Part shown: one piece after another, positions 1 through 7,745 of the stretch
How the letters are laid out: every line of letters begins with the position of its first letter
Position numbering within the stretch: the first letter of the stretch is position 1
DNA from: JBIICS01 sp044238735
Lineage (GTDB): Bacteria > Bacteroidota > Bacteroidia > UBA4408
Assembly: GCA_044238735.1 (NCBI GenBank)
Contig: JBIICS010000109.1
Location: 1 to 9,709 of the forward strand
Direction: 5' to 3'
Length of the DNA: 9,709 nucleotides
The notes under the pieces: model-generated
What the model saw: only the letters and a program-made list of their open reading frames with translations
Told to the model about the DNA's origin: nothing
The model's database searches: none
Translations under genes and position numbers: made by a program

Positions 1-871
1 CTAAGTCTTCAATATTAATGTTATTCATAATACCATTAACTGATACCACTTTTACTTCTTTACCCGTAACATCTAAAATTCTAACTACACCACCAATATT
101 TTTATCAGAGGTAATTAAGTTGATAACTCCTGAAGCTGGATTTGGAGCTATTTTAGTAACAATACCTGAAGTTAAAGTTTCTTTTTTACCGGTTACGAAA
201 TTTGAAAACGCTAAGTCATCTATGTATAACTTTGATCCCACATGGTTTGCAAGTGAAGCAGAATCACCAATTGAGGATGCCATAAATACATACATAGAAT
301 CCGGATTTTCGAAGCTTGCCCACTGACATGGAATATTAAATGCCTCTATACCTGAAGTGGCCGCTGTATACAACTTTTCAGCATATCCAATAATATCAGA
401 TTTACTTGTTGCACTATTCCATTTTGTAAATACCGCTTGAACAACCCCACTATCAACCCCTAATGAAGGCGAAGTAATAGGTTGATAGTTTGCAAATCCC
501 GAAAAATTACTTGGACGAAATGCATATGGAACCTTAACCACGTCAAAACTAACAGCATCAAAGGTACCTAACTGAGCAAAACCAGGTAAATATCCGTTTA
601 CGATAGCAACATAATCTTTAGTTTCTAGCTTAATTGATGAACTTCCACTGTTTTTAATGGTAGTCTCTTTAAAATAAGTAGATATTAAACCGAAATTAGG
701 AGCTCCGATTGCTAAGCCTATATCTCCATATCCAGCCCATCCAGTGGCTTTTCCGGCAGTATTTCCGGTTGATGACCACGTTTCGAAACCTGCATTGTTA
801 ATCTGCTGAGCACCTGCTCCGCCAATAGTTAATACTACCGCAGCAGTAACTGAAAGTAATTTTTTAATCAT
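1..871 (-). CDS. Secreted PCMD-like beta-sandwich protein with T9SS type A sorting domain (C-terminal end off the window)
   Basis: The frame opens with ATG at 871-869 and runs 290 codons without a stop to the window edge, so the last residues are missing. Residues 1-21 form a signal peptide (MIKKLL, a hydrophobic stretch, then GAGA|QQ). Residues 24-225 look like a jelly-roll domain. It has NAGFETW near residue 26, YAFRPSNFSGFANYQP at 116-131, and YVFMASS followed by GSKLYIDDLAF at 194-222. This pattern resembles the PCMD / galactose-binding-like domains of Bacteroidota cell-surface proteins. Residues 238-290 (TKIAPNPASGVINL, then VVRILDVTGKEV) match the start of a T9SS type A sorting domain, which directs export across the outer membrane; about 15-20 residues should remain outside the window. 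The T9SS call is strong and the PCMD call moderate. The ligand is unknown; a polysaccharide-binding or surface role is inference. It is transcribed away from the amidohydrolase cluster. Confidence 0.88.
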   Translation of the reverse strand, partial: MIKKLLSVTAAVVLTIGGAGAQQINNAGFETWSSTGNTAGKATGWAGYGDIGLAIGAPNFGLISTYFKETTIKNSGSSSIKLETKDYVAIVNGYLPGFAQLGTFDAVSFDVVKVPYAFRPSNFSGFANYQPITSPSLGVDSGVVQAVFTKWNSATSKSDIIGYAEKLYTAATSGIEAFNIPCQWASFENPDSMYVFMASSIGDSASLANHVGSKLYIDDLAFSNFVTGKKETLTSGIVTKIAPNPASGVINLITSDKNIGGVVRILDVTGKEVKVVSVNGIMNNINIEDL

Positions 872-977
872 GTTTGTTTTTTTAATTGATTGTAGCATTA
901 AGTTAATTCTATTTAATTTTAAAATGTACCAAAAATTGGATTATTTTAGTGTTATTATAATCTGAAAAATAAGATTT
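872..977. promoter_or_regulatory. Divergent intergenic region between the T9SS protein gene and the amidohydrolase cluster
   Basis: These 106 very AT-rich bases separate two divergent start codons, so both promoters should lie here. Neither start has a clear Shine-Dalgarno site; both follow A-rich leaders, as is usual in Bacteroidota. I found no convincing pair of Bacteroidota promoter boxes (TTG and TAnnTTTG). On the minus strand TACATTTT (near 921-928) matches seven of eight bases of the -7 box but has no partner at the right distance. On the plus strand there is a perfect TATAAT at 956-961, probably by chance in this composition. The promoters are inferred from gene layout, not from strong motifs. 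Confidence 0.4.
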
Positions 978-3929
978 ATGATTCTTAAATATTTGGTTCT
1001 TATCGCCATAATGGCCGCCTTCTTTCCAATTTTTGCCCAGGATACCTACCCGGTAAACGGCCCAAAGCCCTCTAAAAAAAATATTTTTGCTTTAACAAAT
1101 GTAACGCTTATTTCTGAGCCCGGTAAAGAACTTAAGAATGCCACTTTAATTGTTTGCGAAAATAAAATTATTGATGCCGGAATTAATATTTCTATCCCCG
1201 ATCAGGCCATTGTTAAAGACCTAAACGGTTTATACATTTACCCTTCTTTTATCGATTTATATTCGGGTTATGGTTTAACAGTAGAAGTAAAAAACAAAGA
1301 CCTAAAAAGACCCCCAAAATCGGGTGCTTCCAACTGGAACGAAGCCATTAAACCCGAATTGGATGTTATGTTGCTATTTAGAACAAACACAAAAGAAGCA
1401 GAAGAATACCGAAATTATGGTTTTGGTATGGTTGTTACCCACCAAAAAGATGGAATTATGCGTGGAACCTCTGCCCTTGTTAATTTAAATGATGGTAATG
1501 AAAATGAAGTAATCTTTAAAAATAAGGTAACGCAAAACTTTTCTTTCGATAAAGGTAGTTCAAGAACAGATTATCCTAATTCCTTAATGGGTTCGGTAGC
1601 TTTATTACGCCAAACTTATTATGATGCAAATTGGTATATCAATCAAAATAAAGAATTTAATCCCTCTCTAGCCGCTATTCATAACTATAAATCTATCCCA
1701 ACCGTATTTGAAGTAAATTCAGTATTTCAGGCCCTTCGGGCTGATAAAATTGGGGATGAGTTTGGTATTAATTATATTATCAAATCATCGGGCGATGACT
1801 ATAAAAGAATAGAAGATCTTAAAAAAACCAATGTTAGACTTATTGTACCCCTTAATTTTCCGGCAGTACCGGATGTTAATGACTTTAGCCAGTTAAGAGA
1901 GGTTAGTCTTGCCGAACTTAAACATTGGGAGCTTGCACCCTTTAATGCTTTAATGTTACATAAAAATCAAATTCAATTTGTTTTTACCGCAAGCGACTTA
2001 AAAGATAAATCCTCCTTTTTAAAAAATCTACGAAAAGCTGTAAAATTAGGTTTACCCGAAACAGAGGCCTTAAAGGCACTTACAACAGAACCGGCCAAAT
2101 GGATAAATGAGGAAAAGAGTTTAGGGCAGTTAAAAAAAGATTTTCTTGCCAATTTTATAGTATGTACCAAACCATTATTTGATGAAGAAAATATAATTCT
2201 GGAAAATTGGGTATGCGGAAAACGTTATGAAATAAACAAAGCTGCAGATACAACCCTAGCTGGAAATTACCTTTTAAAAATAAATAATAAATCTTATCCA
2301 ATAGAACTTAAAGGAAGTCAAACTTTAAAAGGAAGCATTAAAGAAGATACTTTAAAATTCGATTTTAATATTAGTATAAAAAACAACACTGTTGATATCC
2401 ATTATTTTTTAAAAGATAAAAACCCGGTAATGGCATCCGGGCTAGTGATCTCAAAAAATCCAATTGTAATTAAAGGTTCTGCAAAAACTAAAGATGGGAT
2501 TTTTCCTTTTGAGTTTCTTTATGATAAGCCTTTAAAGAAAAACGATACTAAAGAGGACCTAAAAGACACCAGCTCTTCGTTAGTGACGATTCCCACTATT
2601 AATTACCCTTTTACTGCCTATGGCTTTAAAGAATTACCTAAACAAGAAATTATTTTAATTAAGAATGCTACGCTTTGGACAAATACCACAGAAGGCAATT
2701 TAACACAAGATGTTTTAATAAGTAACGGTAAGATAGAAAACGTTGGCAAAAATATTAGTCCGCCTCTTAATGCTCGTATCATTGAGGCTAAAGGCAAACA
2801 CTTAACAAATGGTATTATTGATGAACACTCTCATATTGCCATAAGCGGAGGAGTTAACGAGAGTGGACAAGAAAATACAGCAGAAGTAAGAGTGGGTGAT
2901 GTATTAAATTCGGAAGATATAAATATATACCGGCAACTTGCTGGTGGTATTACAGCGGTGCAGTTATTGCATGGATCGGCTAATCCGATTGGTGGTCAAT
3001 CGGCCTTAATTAAATTAAGGTGGGGTCAAAGCCAAGAAAACCTTAAAATTAGCGGTGCCGATGGTTTTATAAAATTTGCTTTAGGAGAAAATCCCAAACA
3101 AAGCAACTGGGGAAATGCAAACAGATACCCTCATAGCAGAATGGGTGTAGAACAAGTTTATATGGATGCTTTTTTAAAAGCCCGCGATTATGAAAATAAA
3201 ATTAAAATAGACCCCAAGAGTACTCGCAAAGACCTGGAAGCAGAAACTATGCTTGAAATACTAAATAGTAAACGCTTTATTTCTTGTCACAGTTATATTC
3301 AATCCGAAATAAATATGCTGATGCATGTTGCGGACAGTTTTAAATTTAAAGTAAACACCTTTACCCATATTTTAGAAGGATATAAAGTAGCCGATAAAAT
3401 GAAAACACACGGAGTTTATGCCTCCACTTTTGCCGATTGGTGGGCCTACAAATTCGAAGTAAATGATGCTATTCCATTTAACGCTTCGCTTCTTACCCGC
3501 GTTGGGGTTGTTACCGGTATAAACAGTGATGATGCAGAAATGGCCAGAAGACTAAACCAAGAAGCCGCGAAGGTTGTAAAATACGGAGGATTAAGCGAAA
3601 CTGAAGCCTGGAAAATGGTAACACTTAATCCAGCTAAGATGCTTCACCTGGATAAACAAATGGGCACCATTGAAAAAGGGAAAGATGCCGATTTAGTTCT
3701 TTGGAACGACAATCCATTGTCAGTATATGCTAAAGTTGAAAAGACCTTTGTAGATGGTATATGTCTTTTTGATTCCGACAGAAACAAGCAACTTACCGAA
3801 GAAATTCAATCTGAAAAAAATCGTCTGTATAATAAAATTATAGAGGCCAAAAAAGGTGGCGAAAAAACAGAGCCCATTAAAACAAAAAAACAACTCTTAT
3901 ATCACTGCGACTCGGAAGAAACAGATTAA
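978..3929 (+). CDS. Exported tandem amidohydrolase: degenerate N-terminal module fused to an intact C-terminal module
   Basis: The 983-residue protein starts with a signal peptide (residues 1-20, IFA|QD), so it should act in the periplasm or be exported further. Residues about 36-420 form an amidohydrolase-like module. At the place of the metal-binding HxH the sequence reads PSFIDLYSG, so the two His are Tyr95 and Gly97 and this module is probably inactive. Residues about 425-540 are a beta-rich insert ending in a charged linker. Residues about 555-935 form a second amidohydrolase of the imidazolonepropionase-like group with the ligand set in place: His617 and His619 in DEHSH, His771 in SCHSY, His797 in FTHILEG and Asp851 in NSDD. 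Lys699 in IKFALGE could be a bridging lysine (inference). The end has the usual signature GTIEKGKDADLVLW. A lysine-rich tail of about 50 residues follows. The substrate cannot be read from sequence; relatives hydrolyse cyclic amides or peptides. It is the first gene of a cluster with the next two genes. Confidence 0.92.
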   Translation: MILKYLVLIAIMAAFFPIFAQDTYPVNGPKPSKKNIFALTNVTLISEPGKELKNATLIVCENKIIDAGINISIPDQAIVKDLNGLYIYPSFIDLYSGYGLTVEVKNKDLKRPPKSGASNWNEAIKPELDVMLLFRTNTKEAEEYRNYGFGMVVTHQKDGIMRGTSALVNLNDGNENEVIFKNKVTQNFSFDKGSSRTDYPNSLMGSVALLRQTYYDANWYINQNKEFNPSLAAIHNYKSIPTVFEVNSVFQALRADKIGDEFGINYIIKSSGDDYKRIEDLKKTNVRLIVPLNFPAVPDVNDFSQLREVSLAELKHWELAPFNALMLHKNQIQFVFTASDLKDKSSFLKNLRKAVKLGLPETEALKALTTEPAKWINEEKSLGQLKKDFLANFIVCTKPLFDEENIILENWVCGKRYEINKAADTTLAGNYLLKINNKSYPIELKGSQTLKGSIKEDTLKFDFNISIKNNTVDIHYFLKDKNPVMASGLVISKNPIVIKGSAKTKDGIFPFEFLYDKPLKKNDTKEDLKDTSSSLVTIPTINYPFTAYGFKELPKQEIILIKNATLWTNTTEGNLTQDVLISNGKIENVGKNISPPLNARIIEAKGKHLTNGIIDEHSHIAISGGVNESGQENTAEVRVGDVLNSEDINIYRQLAGGITAVQLLHGSANPIGGQSALIKLRWGQSQENLKISGADGFIKFALGENPKQSNWGNANRYPHSRMGVEQVYMDAFLKARDYENKIKIDPKSTRKDLEAETMLEILNSKRFISCHSYIQSEINMLMHVADSFKFKVNTFTHILEGYKVADKMKTHGVYASTFADWWAYKFEVNDAIPFNASLLTRVGVVTGINSDDAEMARRLNQEAAKVVKYGGLSETEAWKMVTLNPAKMLHLDKQMGTIEKGKDADLVLWNDNPLSVYAKVEKTFVDGICLFDSDRNKQLTEEIQSEKNRLYNKIIEAKKGGEKTEPIKTKKQLLYHCDSEETD

Positions 3930-3932
3930 ATA

Positions 3933-5252
3933 ATGACTAAAAAAAAATTTATGTTCTATATTCACTTCATTTTTGCTTTTTTTGTATGCATTCATACAAT
4001 AGCACAAACTCCTGCATCTGCACAAAATAAAAGCATCTTAATTTTAGGTGCAACCATTCATGCCGGCAATGGAAATAAAATTGAAAATGGCGCCATTGGT
4101 TTTGAGAGGGGTAAAATAACTTTAATAGGAAATGCCACTCAACGAAACATTATAAAAGAGCAATGGAATGAAATTATAAACGCCGAAGGCAAACATCTTT
4201 ACCCTGGTTTAATAGCGCCATACGTAGTACTCGGTTTAACAGAAATTGATGCAGTAAATGCCAGCATAGATTATAACGAAGTTGGTGAATACAATCCAAA
4301 CGTTAGAAGTTTAATAGCTTACAATGCAGAATCCAGGATTATACCTACCGTAAGATACAATGGTGTATTGCTTACCCAAAGCACACCAAAAGGCGCTTTA
4401 ATATCGGGTAAATCGAGTGTATTTAAACTGGATGGCTGGAACTGGGAAGATGCCTGTGTAAAAGCAGATGATGGAGTATATTTAAACTGGCCACCCAATT
4501 ATTCGTATGCCCCAAATGAGGAGGGCAAATGGCTTTTCGATAAAAACAAGAATCATGACAAACAGGTAAATGAACTGGATTTGTTTTTTGAAAAGTGCAT
4601 TGCCTATAACAGATCAAAAACCAAGACAGAAAACGATGTAAGAATGGAAGGTTTAAAAGGAATTATTAACGGCAGTGAAAACCTTTACATAGTAGCTAAT
4701 GCAGTTAAGGATATTAATGAAGCGATTGCATTTGCAAAATCTAAAAACATTCCTAAAATAGTTTTAGTAGGCGGAGAAGAAGCGGGTTTCTGTATAGATA
4801 TTTTAAAACAATACAACATACCGGTGATTTTAAACAGAGTGCATAGTCTACCCCCAAAAACCGACGACGATATTTATTTTTATTATAAATTGCCTGCCTT
4901 ACTTGCTGCTAACAATATTCTATTTTGCCTCAGTTACGAAGGGGATATGGAAGCTATGGGAAGCAGAAACCTGGCTTTTATAGCCGGTACAGCCGCTTCG
5001 TATGGTTTAACAAAAGAACAAGCGTTGCAGGCTGTTTCATTAAACACGGCTAAAATACTAGGAATAGATAATTTATACGGAAGTTTAGAAGAAGGGAAAA
5101 GTGCTACCTTATTTATTTCGGAAGGTGATGCATTGGAAATGAAAACCAATAAGTTATCCAAAGCCTTTATTAACGGCGCAGAGATTGAGCTTAAAACCCA
5201 TCAAACCGAACTCTACGATAAATACCTCAAAAAATATGGTTTAAAACCCTAG
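3933..5252 (+). CDS. Exported amidohydrolase-like protein lacking the metal-binding HxH (probable pseudoenzyme)
   Basis: The 439-residue protein has a signal peptide (KKK, a hydrophobic core, then TIA|Q at residue 24). Residues 34-100 carry the amidohydrolase beta-sandwich start (SILILGATIHAGNG, then GKHLYPGLI). Where active family members have GLIDxHxH, this protein has GLIAPYVVLG, so Asp and both His are replaced by Ala95, Tyr97 and Val99. His304 in VHSLPP remains. The usual late catalytic Asp region reads LSYEGDMEAMGSRNLAF, which does not look canonical. The C-terminal signature is still recognisable (ALQAVSLNTAKILGI, then GSLEEGKSATLFI). The segment around residues 116-190 (VGEYNPNVRSLIAYN, LDGWNWEDA, YLNWPP) resembles a Bacteroidota family I recall as annotated simply 'amidohydrolase'. 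It starts 3 bases after the stop of the fused amidohydrolase, so coupled translation and a complex of the two proteins are likely. A scaffold or regulatory role is inference. Confidence 0.9.
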   Translation: MTKKKFMFYIHFIFAFFVCIHTIAQTPASAQNKSILILGATIHAGNGNKIENGAIGFERGKITLIGNATQRNIIKEQWNEIINAEGKHLYPGLIAPYVVLGLTEIDAVNASIDYNEVGEYNPNVRSLIAYNAESRIIPTVRYNGVLLTQSTPKGALISGKSSVFKLDGWNWEDACVKADDGVYLNWPPNYSYAPNEEGKWLFDKNKNHDKQVNELDLFFEKCIAYNRSKTKTENDVRMEGLKGIINGSENLYIVANAVKDINEAIAFAKSKNIPKIVLVGGEEAGFCIDILKQYNIPVILNRVHSLPPKTDDDIYFYYKLPALLAANNILFCLSYEGDMEAMGSRNLAFIAGTAASYGLTKEQALQAVSLNTAKILGIDNLYGSLEEGKSATLFISEGDALEMKTNKLSKAFINGAEIELKTHQTELYDKYLKKYGLKP

Positions 5253-5285
5253 CGGAAATTTAGCATAAGAAATATTTTAAGGTAT

Positions 5286-5924
5286 ATGGCCTATACATTT
5301 TTAAAAAATAGTCTTCTGGCTTTTGGAGTTTTTTTTAGTTCAATAGCCTGCGCTCAGTTATTTTCGAATCCAGTTAAATCATTACGCGAACGCAGAGAAT
5401 TTGTTTATGGAATGGACAACCGCCGAACCCATATAAAAGAACACAACACCTTTATTTATGGGATTTACCTTGGCGTAGGCTTTGGAGGAAAACTTCGTTA
5501 TAAAGCCGTTTTAAGTGCTACCCCATTCGAAAGAGGTAAATTTATTGACGAGAATGGCTTAACCAAAAAGAATAAATTATTATTTGTAAGCATAGGCGAA
5601 GAGTTTGATTTTTTTCACTACAAACGGTTTAGTGTTACTTCTAATTTACAGGCAGGAATTGGTAGAAATTATTATCGCAAGCTGGACGGCTTTTCCAATA
5701 TTATAAAAACCGGACATGATTTAATTATTCCAATTGAAACAGGAATTCATGTTAATTACGATTTAAATTCGTGGTTAAAATTTAAAACCGGTATAGGCTG
5801 GCGATTTGTGTTTCCAAAACAATCAGAAGATTTAAGTGGCTACTACCTAAAATTAGGAGTAAGTATTAATTTAAAAACCCTCCGGCTTTTGGTATTTAAA
5901 AGATCTGTAAGTGGAAATGAATAG
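5286..5924 (+). CDS. Small exported protein, probable outer-membrane beta-barrel, function unknown
   Basis: The 212-residue product has a signal peptide ending SSIACA|Q at residue 23. SIAC could be read as a lipobox around Cys22, but Ser at -3 makes signal peptidase I cleavage more likely. The mature part has repeated short segments of alternating polar and hydrophobic or aromatic residues (FIYGIYLGVGFGGKLRYKAVL, RFSVTSNLQAGIGRNYY, WLKFKTGIGWRFVF, GYYLKLGVSINL), the pattern of antiparallel strands in an outer-membrane barrel. Gly and aromatic content fits. I do not recognise a named family. The start lies 33 bases after the preceding amidohydrolase-like gene, and AAGG at 5279-5282 is a weak ribosome-binding site only 3 bases from the ATG. 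Cotranscription with the amidohydrolase genes is likely from spacing and strand. A role in anchoring or feeding those enzymes is speculation. Confidence 0.78.
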   Translation: MAYTFLKNSLLAFGVFFSSIACAQLFSNPVKSLRERREFVYGMDNRRTHIKEHNTFIYGIYLGVGFGGKLRYKAVLSATPFERGKFIDENGLTKKNKLLFVSIGEEFDFFHYKRFSVTSNLQAGIGRNYYRKLDGFSNIIKTGHDLIIPIETGIHVNYDLNSWLKFKTGIGWRFVFPKQSEDLSGYYLKLGVSINLKTLRLLVFKRSVSGNE

Positions 5925-5926
5925 TA

Positions 5927-5958
5927 TTAATTTATTTCTTGTAAAATAGATAAATTAA
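5927..5958 (+). terminator. Weak AT-only hairpin after the amidohydrolase cluster, possible terminator
   Basis: TTAATTTAT (5927-5935) pairs perfectly with ATAAATTAA (5950-5958) across a 14-base loop, starting two bases after the stop codon at 5924. The stem has no G or C and is followed by CCTTTATT, not a clean T run. Its position just after the last gene of the cluster supports a terminator, but such stems also arise by chance in AT-rich DNA. Confidence 0.25.
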
Positions 5959-6006
5959 CCTTTATTGGTTTAGGTTTAAATTAGATAGCTAAAACAATAC
6001 ATGCTA

Positions 6007-6033
6007 TTTGGTTATTAAAACATCATTATTTTG
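6007..6033 (+). promoter_or_regulatory. Possible Bacteroidota promoter for the glycosyltransferase gene
   Basis: TTTG at 6007-6010 and TTATTTTG at 6026-6033 resemble the -33 and -7 boxes (TTTG and TAnnTTTG), the second with one mismatch. The gap of 15 bases is shorter than the usual 17-23, so this is tentative. A start site near 6040 would give a leader of about 30 bases to the ATG at 6072. The rest of the 5925-6071 gap shows only the hairpin noted separately and a lone TAGGTTTA box without a well-spaced partner. Confidence 0.2.
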
Positions 6034-6071
6034 TTCTTTAATAGAGATATACTTAAAACAATAATTAACCG

Positions 6072-7457
6072 ATGAATACATTTATAAAAAACGCTTATAA
6101 AAATAAAAATCGCTTAATTCTTGTTATATTTTTAGTCTCATTCACTTTATTAATCCGGCTCAGTTATTTTTTTATCCTAATCTCCAAAAATCCTCAGGGA
6201 GTTCTAACTTTCGATTCATATCCATATCTTCAACTAGGAGAAAACATATGGAATCATCAAATCTTTAGCCGATTACAAAACAGTCCTTACTACGCTGAAA
6301 ATATTTGGGTTCCTTTTTATCCCCTTATCATAGGCTTATTTGGAAAAAAAATATTTAGTGTGCTAATTTTTCAAATTATGTTATGCGGATTAAACTCCTA
6401 CCAAATAATAGCCATATGCAGGCAATTAAACTTAACTACAAGATACATTATACTTACAACTATACTTTATGCTGTAAACTTAAATTCCTGCATTCAGAGT
6501 ACTACTATTTTAACAGAAATGCTTTGCGAAACATTAGTTTTAGGAGCCACGCTTTGTTTGGCCTTTTACCTAAATAAAAAATATCTTATCCACTTAATAC
6601 TAAGCTCTCTGTTATTCGGACTTGTGCTCTTTACTAAGCCTATTTTCTTATGGGCTCTGCCCGTATTATTTATAACACTGATTATAATAAGTAAGAAAAT
6701 AAAACTCTTTGTATTACTTCTGTTTCCTCTAATTATATATACAGGGTGGTCGTTCCGAAACTACAAGATCTTTAACAAATTCTTTTATGCGAACATAGAT
6801 ATTCAAAATTTAGCTTTCTTTAGGGCTGCCCAACTAGATGCATACTATAACGGGCTATCAATAGAAACAAACCAAAAATTAATAAGAACCATAACTGTAG
6901 AAAAATTAAAAACAAAATTCAATAGGATTCATGAACACGATACACCAATCTTTTACAATCAATTAAGAGACGATGCTATAGATAAAATTAAATCTCACCC
7001 ATTTGTTTTTATAAAACTTAATATCTATAATTCTTTTAAACTACTTTCTAATCCTTGTAACAAAATTTTAAATTATCAGTTCGATAAAAATCAAATGCAT
7101 TTAGAATTAATAAACAGTAATTTAAACTTTAATGATAAGATTATTGTCTTTTTTAATTCATTTAAATTAATAGACTATTTGATCCTACTTCTATCCATAA
7201 CCGGAAGCTTTATCTGTATTATTGCACTCTTTGCTTCGTTATTTTATATTTACAAAAAAAACAATTTAATTGTTGTTGCCCTTTCTGTATTGATATTGAC
7301 TTTATTTGCTCTTTCTATTGGTCCGGAAGCCGATGCCCGCTTGCGTTATATATTTGAACCGCTATCCATGTTGTTATCTGGTAAATTTATAAACGACTTC
7401 ATTTTGAATAATAATCAAAATAAAATAGAAAATACTTCATCTAAAGAAATTTTATAA
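6072..7457 (+). CDS. Multi-pass membrane glycosyltransferase, GT-C type (ArnT/PMT-like)
   Basis: The 461-residue integral membrane protein has a first hydrophobic segment at about 15-38. A periplasmic loop follows with TFDSYPYLQLGENIW (Asp48, the usual acidic catalytic position of GT-C enzymes) and WVPFYPLIIGLFG at about 79-91. Further membrane segments lie near 93-115, 124-140, 150-166, 172-188, 190-207 and 211-226. Then comes GWSFRNYKIFNKF (225-237), close to the PWxxRNY motif of ArnT/PMT-like proteins. A soluble stretch (about 240-355) precedes two or three last segments (367-394, 399-416) and EADARLRYIFEPLSMLL (419-435), a typical family ending. Such enzymes move sugar from a polyprenyl-phosphate carrier to lipid, polysaccharide or protein on the outer face of the inner membrane. 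Donor and acceptor cannot be told. It has no operon partner: 147 bases lie upstream and a convergent gap downstream. It starts at the first ATG, with no Shine-Dalgarno site. Confidence 0.85.
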   Translation: MNTFIKNAYKNKNRLILVIFLVSFTLLIRLSYFFILISKNPQGVLTFDSYPYLQLGENIWNHQIFSRLQNSPYYAENIWVPFYPLIIGLFGKKIFSVLIFQIMLCGLNSYQIIAICRQLNLTTRYIILTTILYAVNLNSCIQSTTILTEMLCETLVLGATLCLAFYLNKKYLIHLILSSLLFGLVLFTKPIFLWALPVLFITLIIISKKIKLFVLLLFPLIIYTGWSFRNYKIFNKFFYANIDIQNLAFFRAAQLDAYYNGLSIETNQKLIRTITVEKLKTKFNRIHEHDTPIFYNQLRDDAIDKIKSHPFVFIKLNIYNSFKLLSNPCNKILNYQFDKNQMHLELINSNLNFNDKIIVFFNSFKLIDYLILLLSITGSFICIIALFASLFYIYKKNNLIVVALSVLILTLFALSIGPEADARLRYIFEPLSMLLSGKFINDFILNNNQNKIENTSSKEIL

Positions 7458-7745
7458 CTAGAATAAAAATGAAGTTTTATTATGTACAAGAATAGCACTG
7501 TCCTTAATAATAAAAAACAATTATTGGTTCAATCAAGTTTTTAGAGTTAATCTAAACAAAACCGTATTCCTTGGTTAAATAAAGCCTAAATGTGTAGTTC
7601 GTAACTCATTTATTGTAACGTTCTTTTTTTTTAGAATGGGATTAATCAACTAATTTTTTAAAAAAATGGAATAAAAAATGGGGCTATAAAAGCCCCACTT
7701 TCACTTAAGTATAAAAAATACCTAGGCATCTTCTTTCTTTATAAA
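7458..7745. other. Convergent intergenic gap between the glycosyltransferase gene and hom
   Basis: I see no credible gene in these 288 bases on either strand. Four bases after the glycosyltransferase stop there is an AT-only hairpin (AATAAAA at 7462-7468 with TTTTATT at 7475-7481), a weak candidate end for that transcript. TTTAGA / TCTAAA at 7540-7545 and 7551-7556 is another weak stem. A run of nine T at 7624-7632 follows no GC stem. The only strong element is the minus-strand terminator at 7673-7697. Confidence 0.6.
7673..7697 (-). terminator. Rho-independent terminator of the metX-hom operon
   Basis: Read on the minus strand, TGGGGCT (7697-7691) pairs over seven bases with AGCCCCA (7685-7679) around a five-base loop. 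Six T follow directly (7678-7673), then a further AT-rich stretch. The stem is GC-rich in very AT-rich surroundings and lies 48 bases past the hom stop codon. On the plus strand the stem is followed by CTTTCACTT, not a T run, so it works mainly for the minus-strand operon. Confidence 0.85.

Noticed and set aside
18..326. Plus-strand open frame of 102 codons
   Set aside because: It lies opposite the well-supported T9SS protein frame and has no family resemblance.
956..961. Perfect TATAAT upstream of the fused amidohydrolase gene
   Set aside because: Bacteroidota use a different -7 box, and the sequence is expected by chance in such AT-rich DNA; the nearest TTG is also badly spaced.
1973..2170. 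Minus-strand open frame inside the fused amidohydrolase gene
   Set aside because: Antisense shadow of a strongly supported coding region.
978..2252. The degenerate N-terminal amidohydrolase module as evidence of a decaying pseudogene
   Set aside because: The frame is intact over 983 codons with a signal peptide and an active second module, so it is a fused protein rather than a broken gene.
4423..5161. Two minus-strand open frames (4423-4617 and 4934-5161) within the second amidohydrolase-like gene
   Set aside because: Both are antisense to a clear family member and have no start context or motif of their own.
6383..6577. Plus-strand open frame in another frame of the glycosyltransferase gene
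   Set aside because: The overlapping frame has clear membrane segments and family motifs; this one has none.
7585..7632. GTTCGTAAC and GTAACGTTC blocks followed by nine T, considered as a plus-strand terminator or repeat
   Set aside because: The blocks are a direct repetition with order swapped, not an inverted repeat, so no stem forms before the T run.
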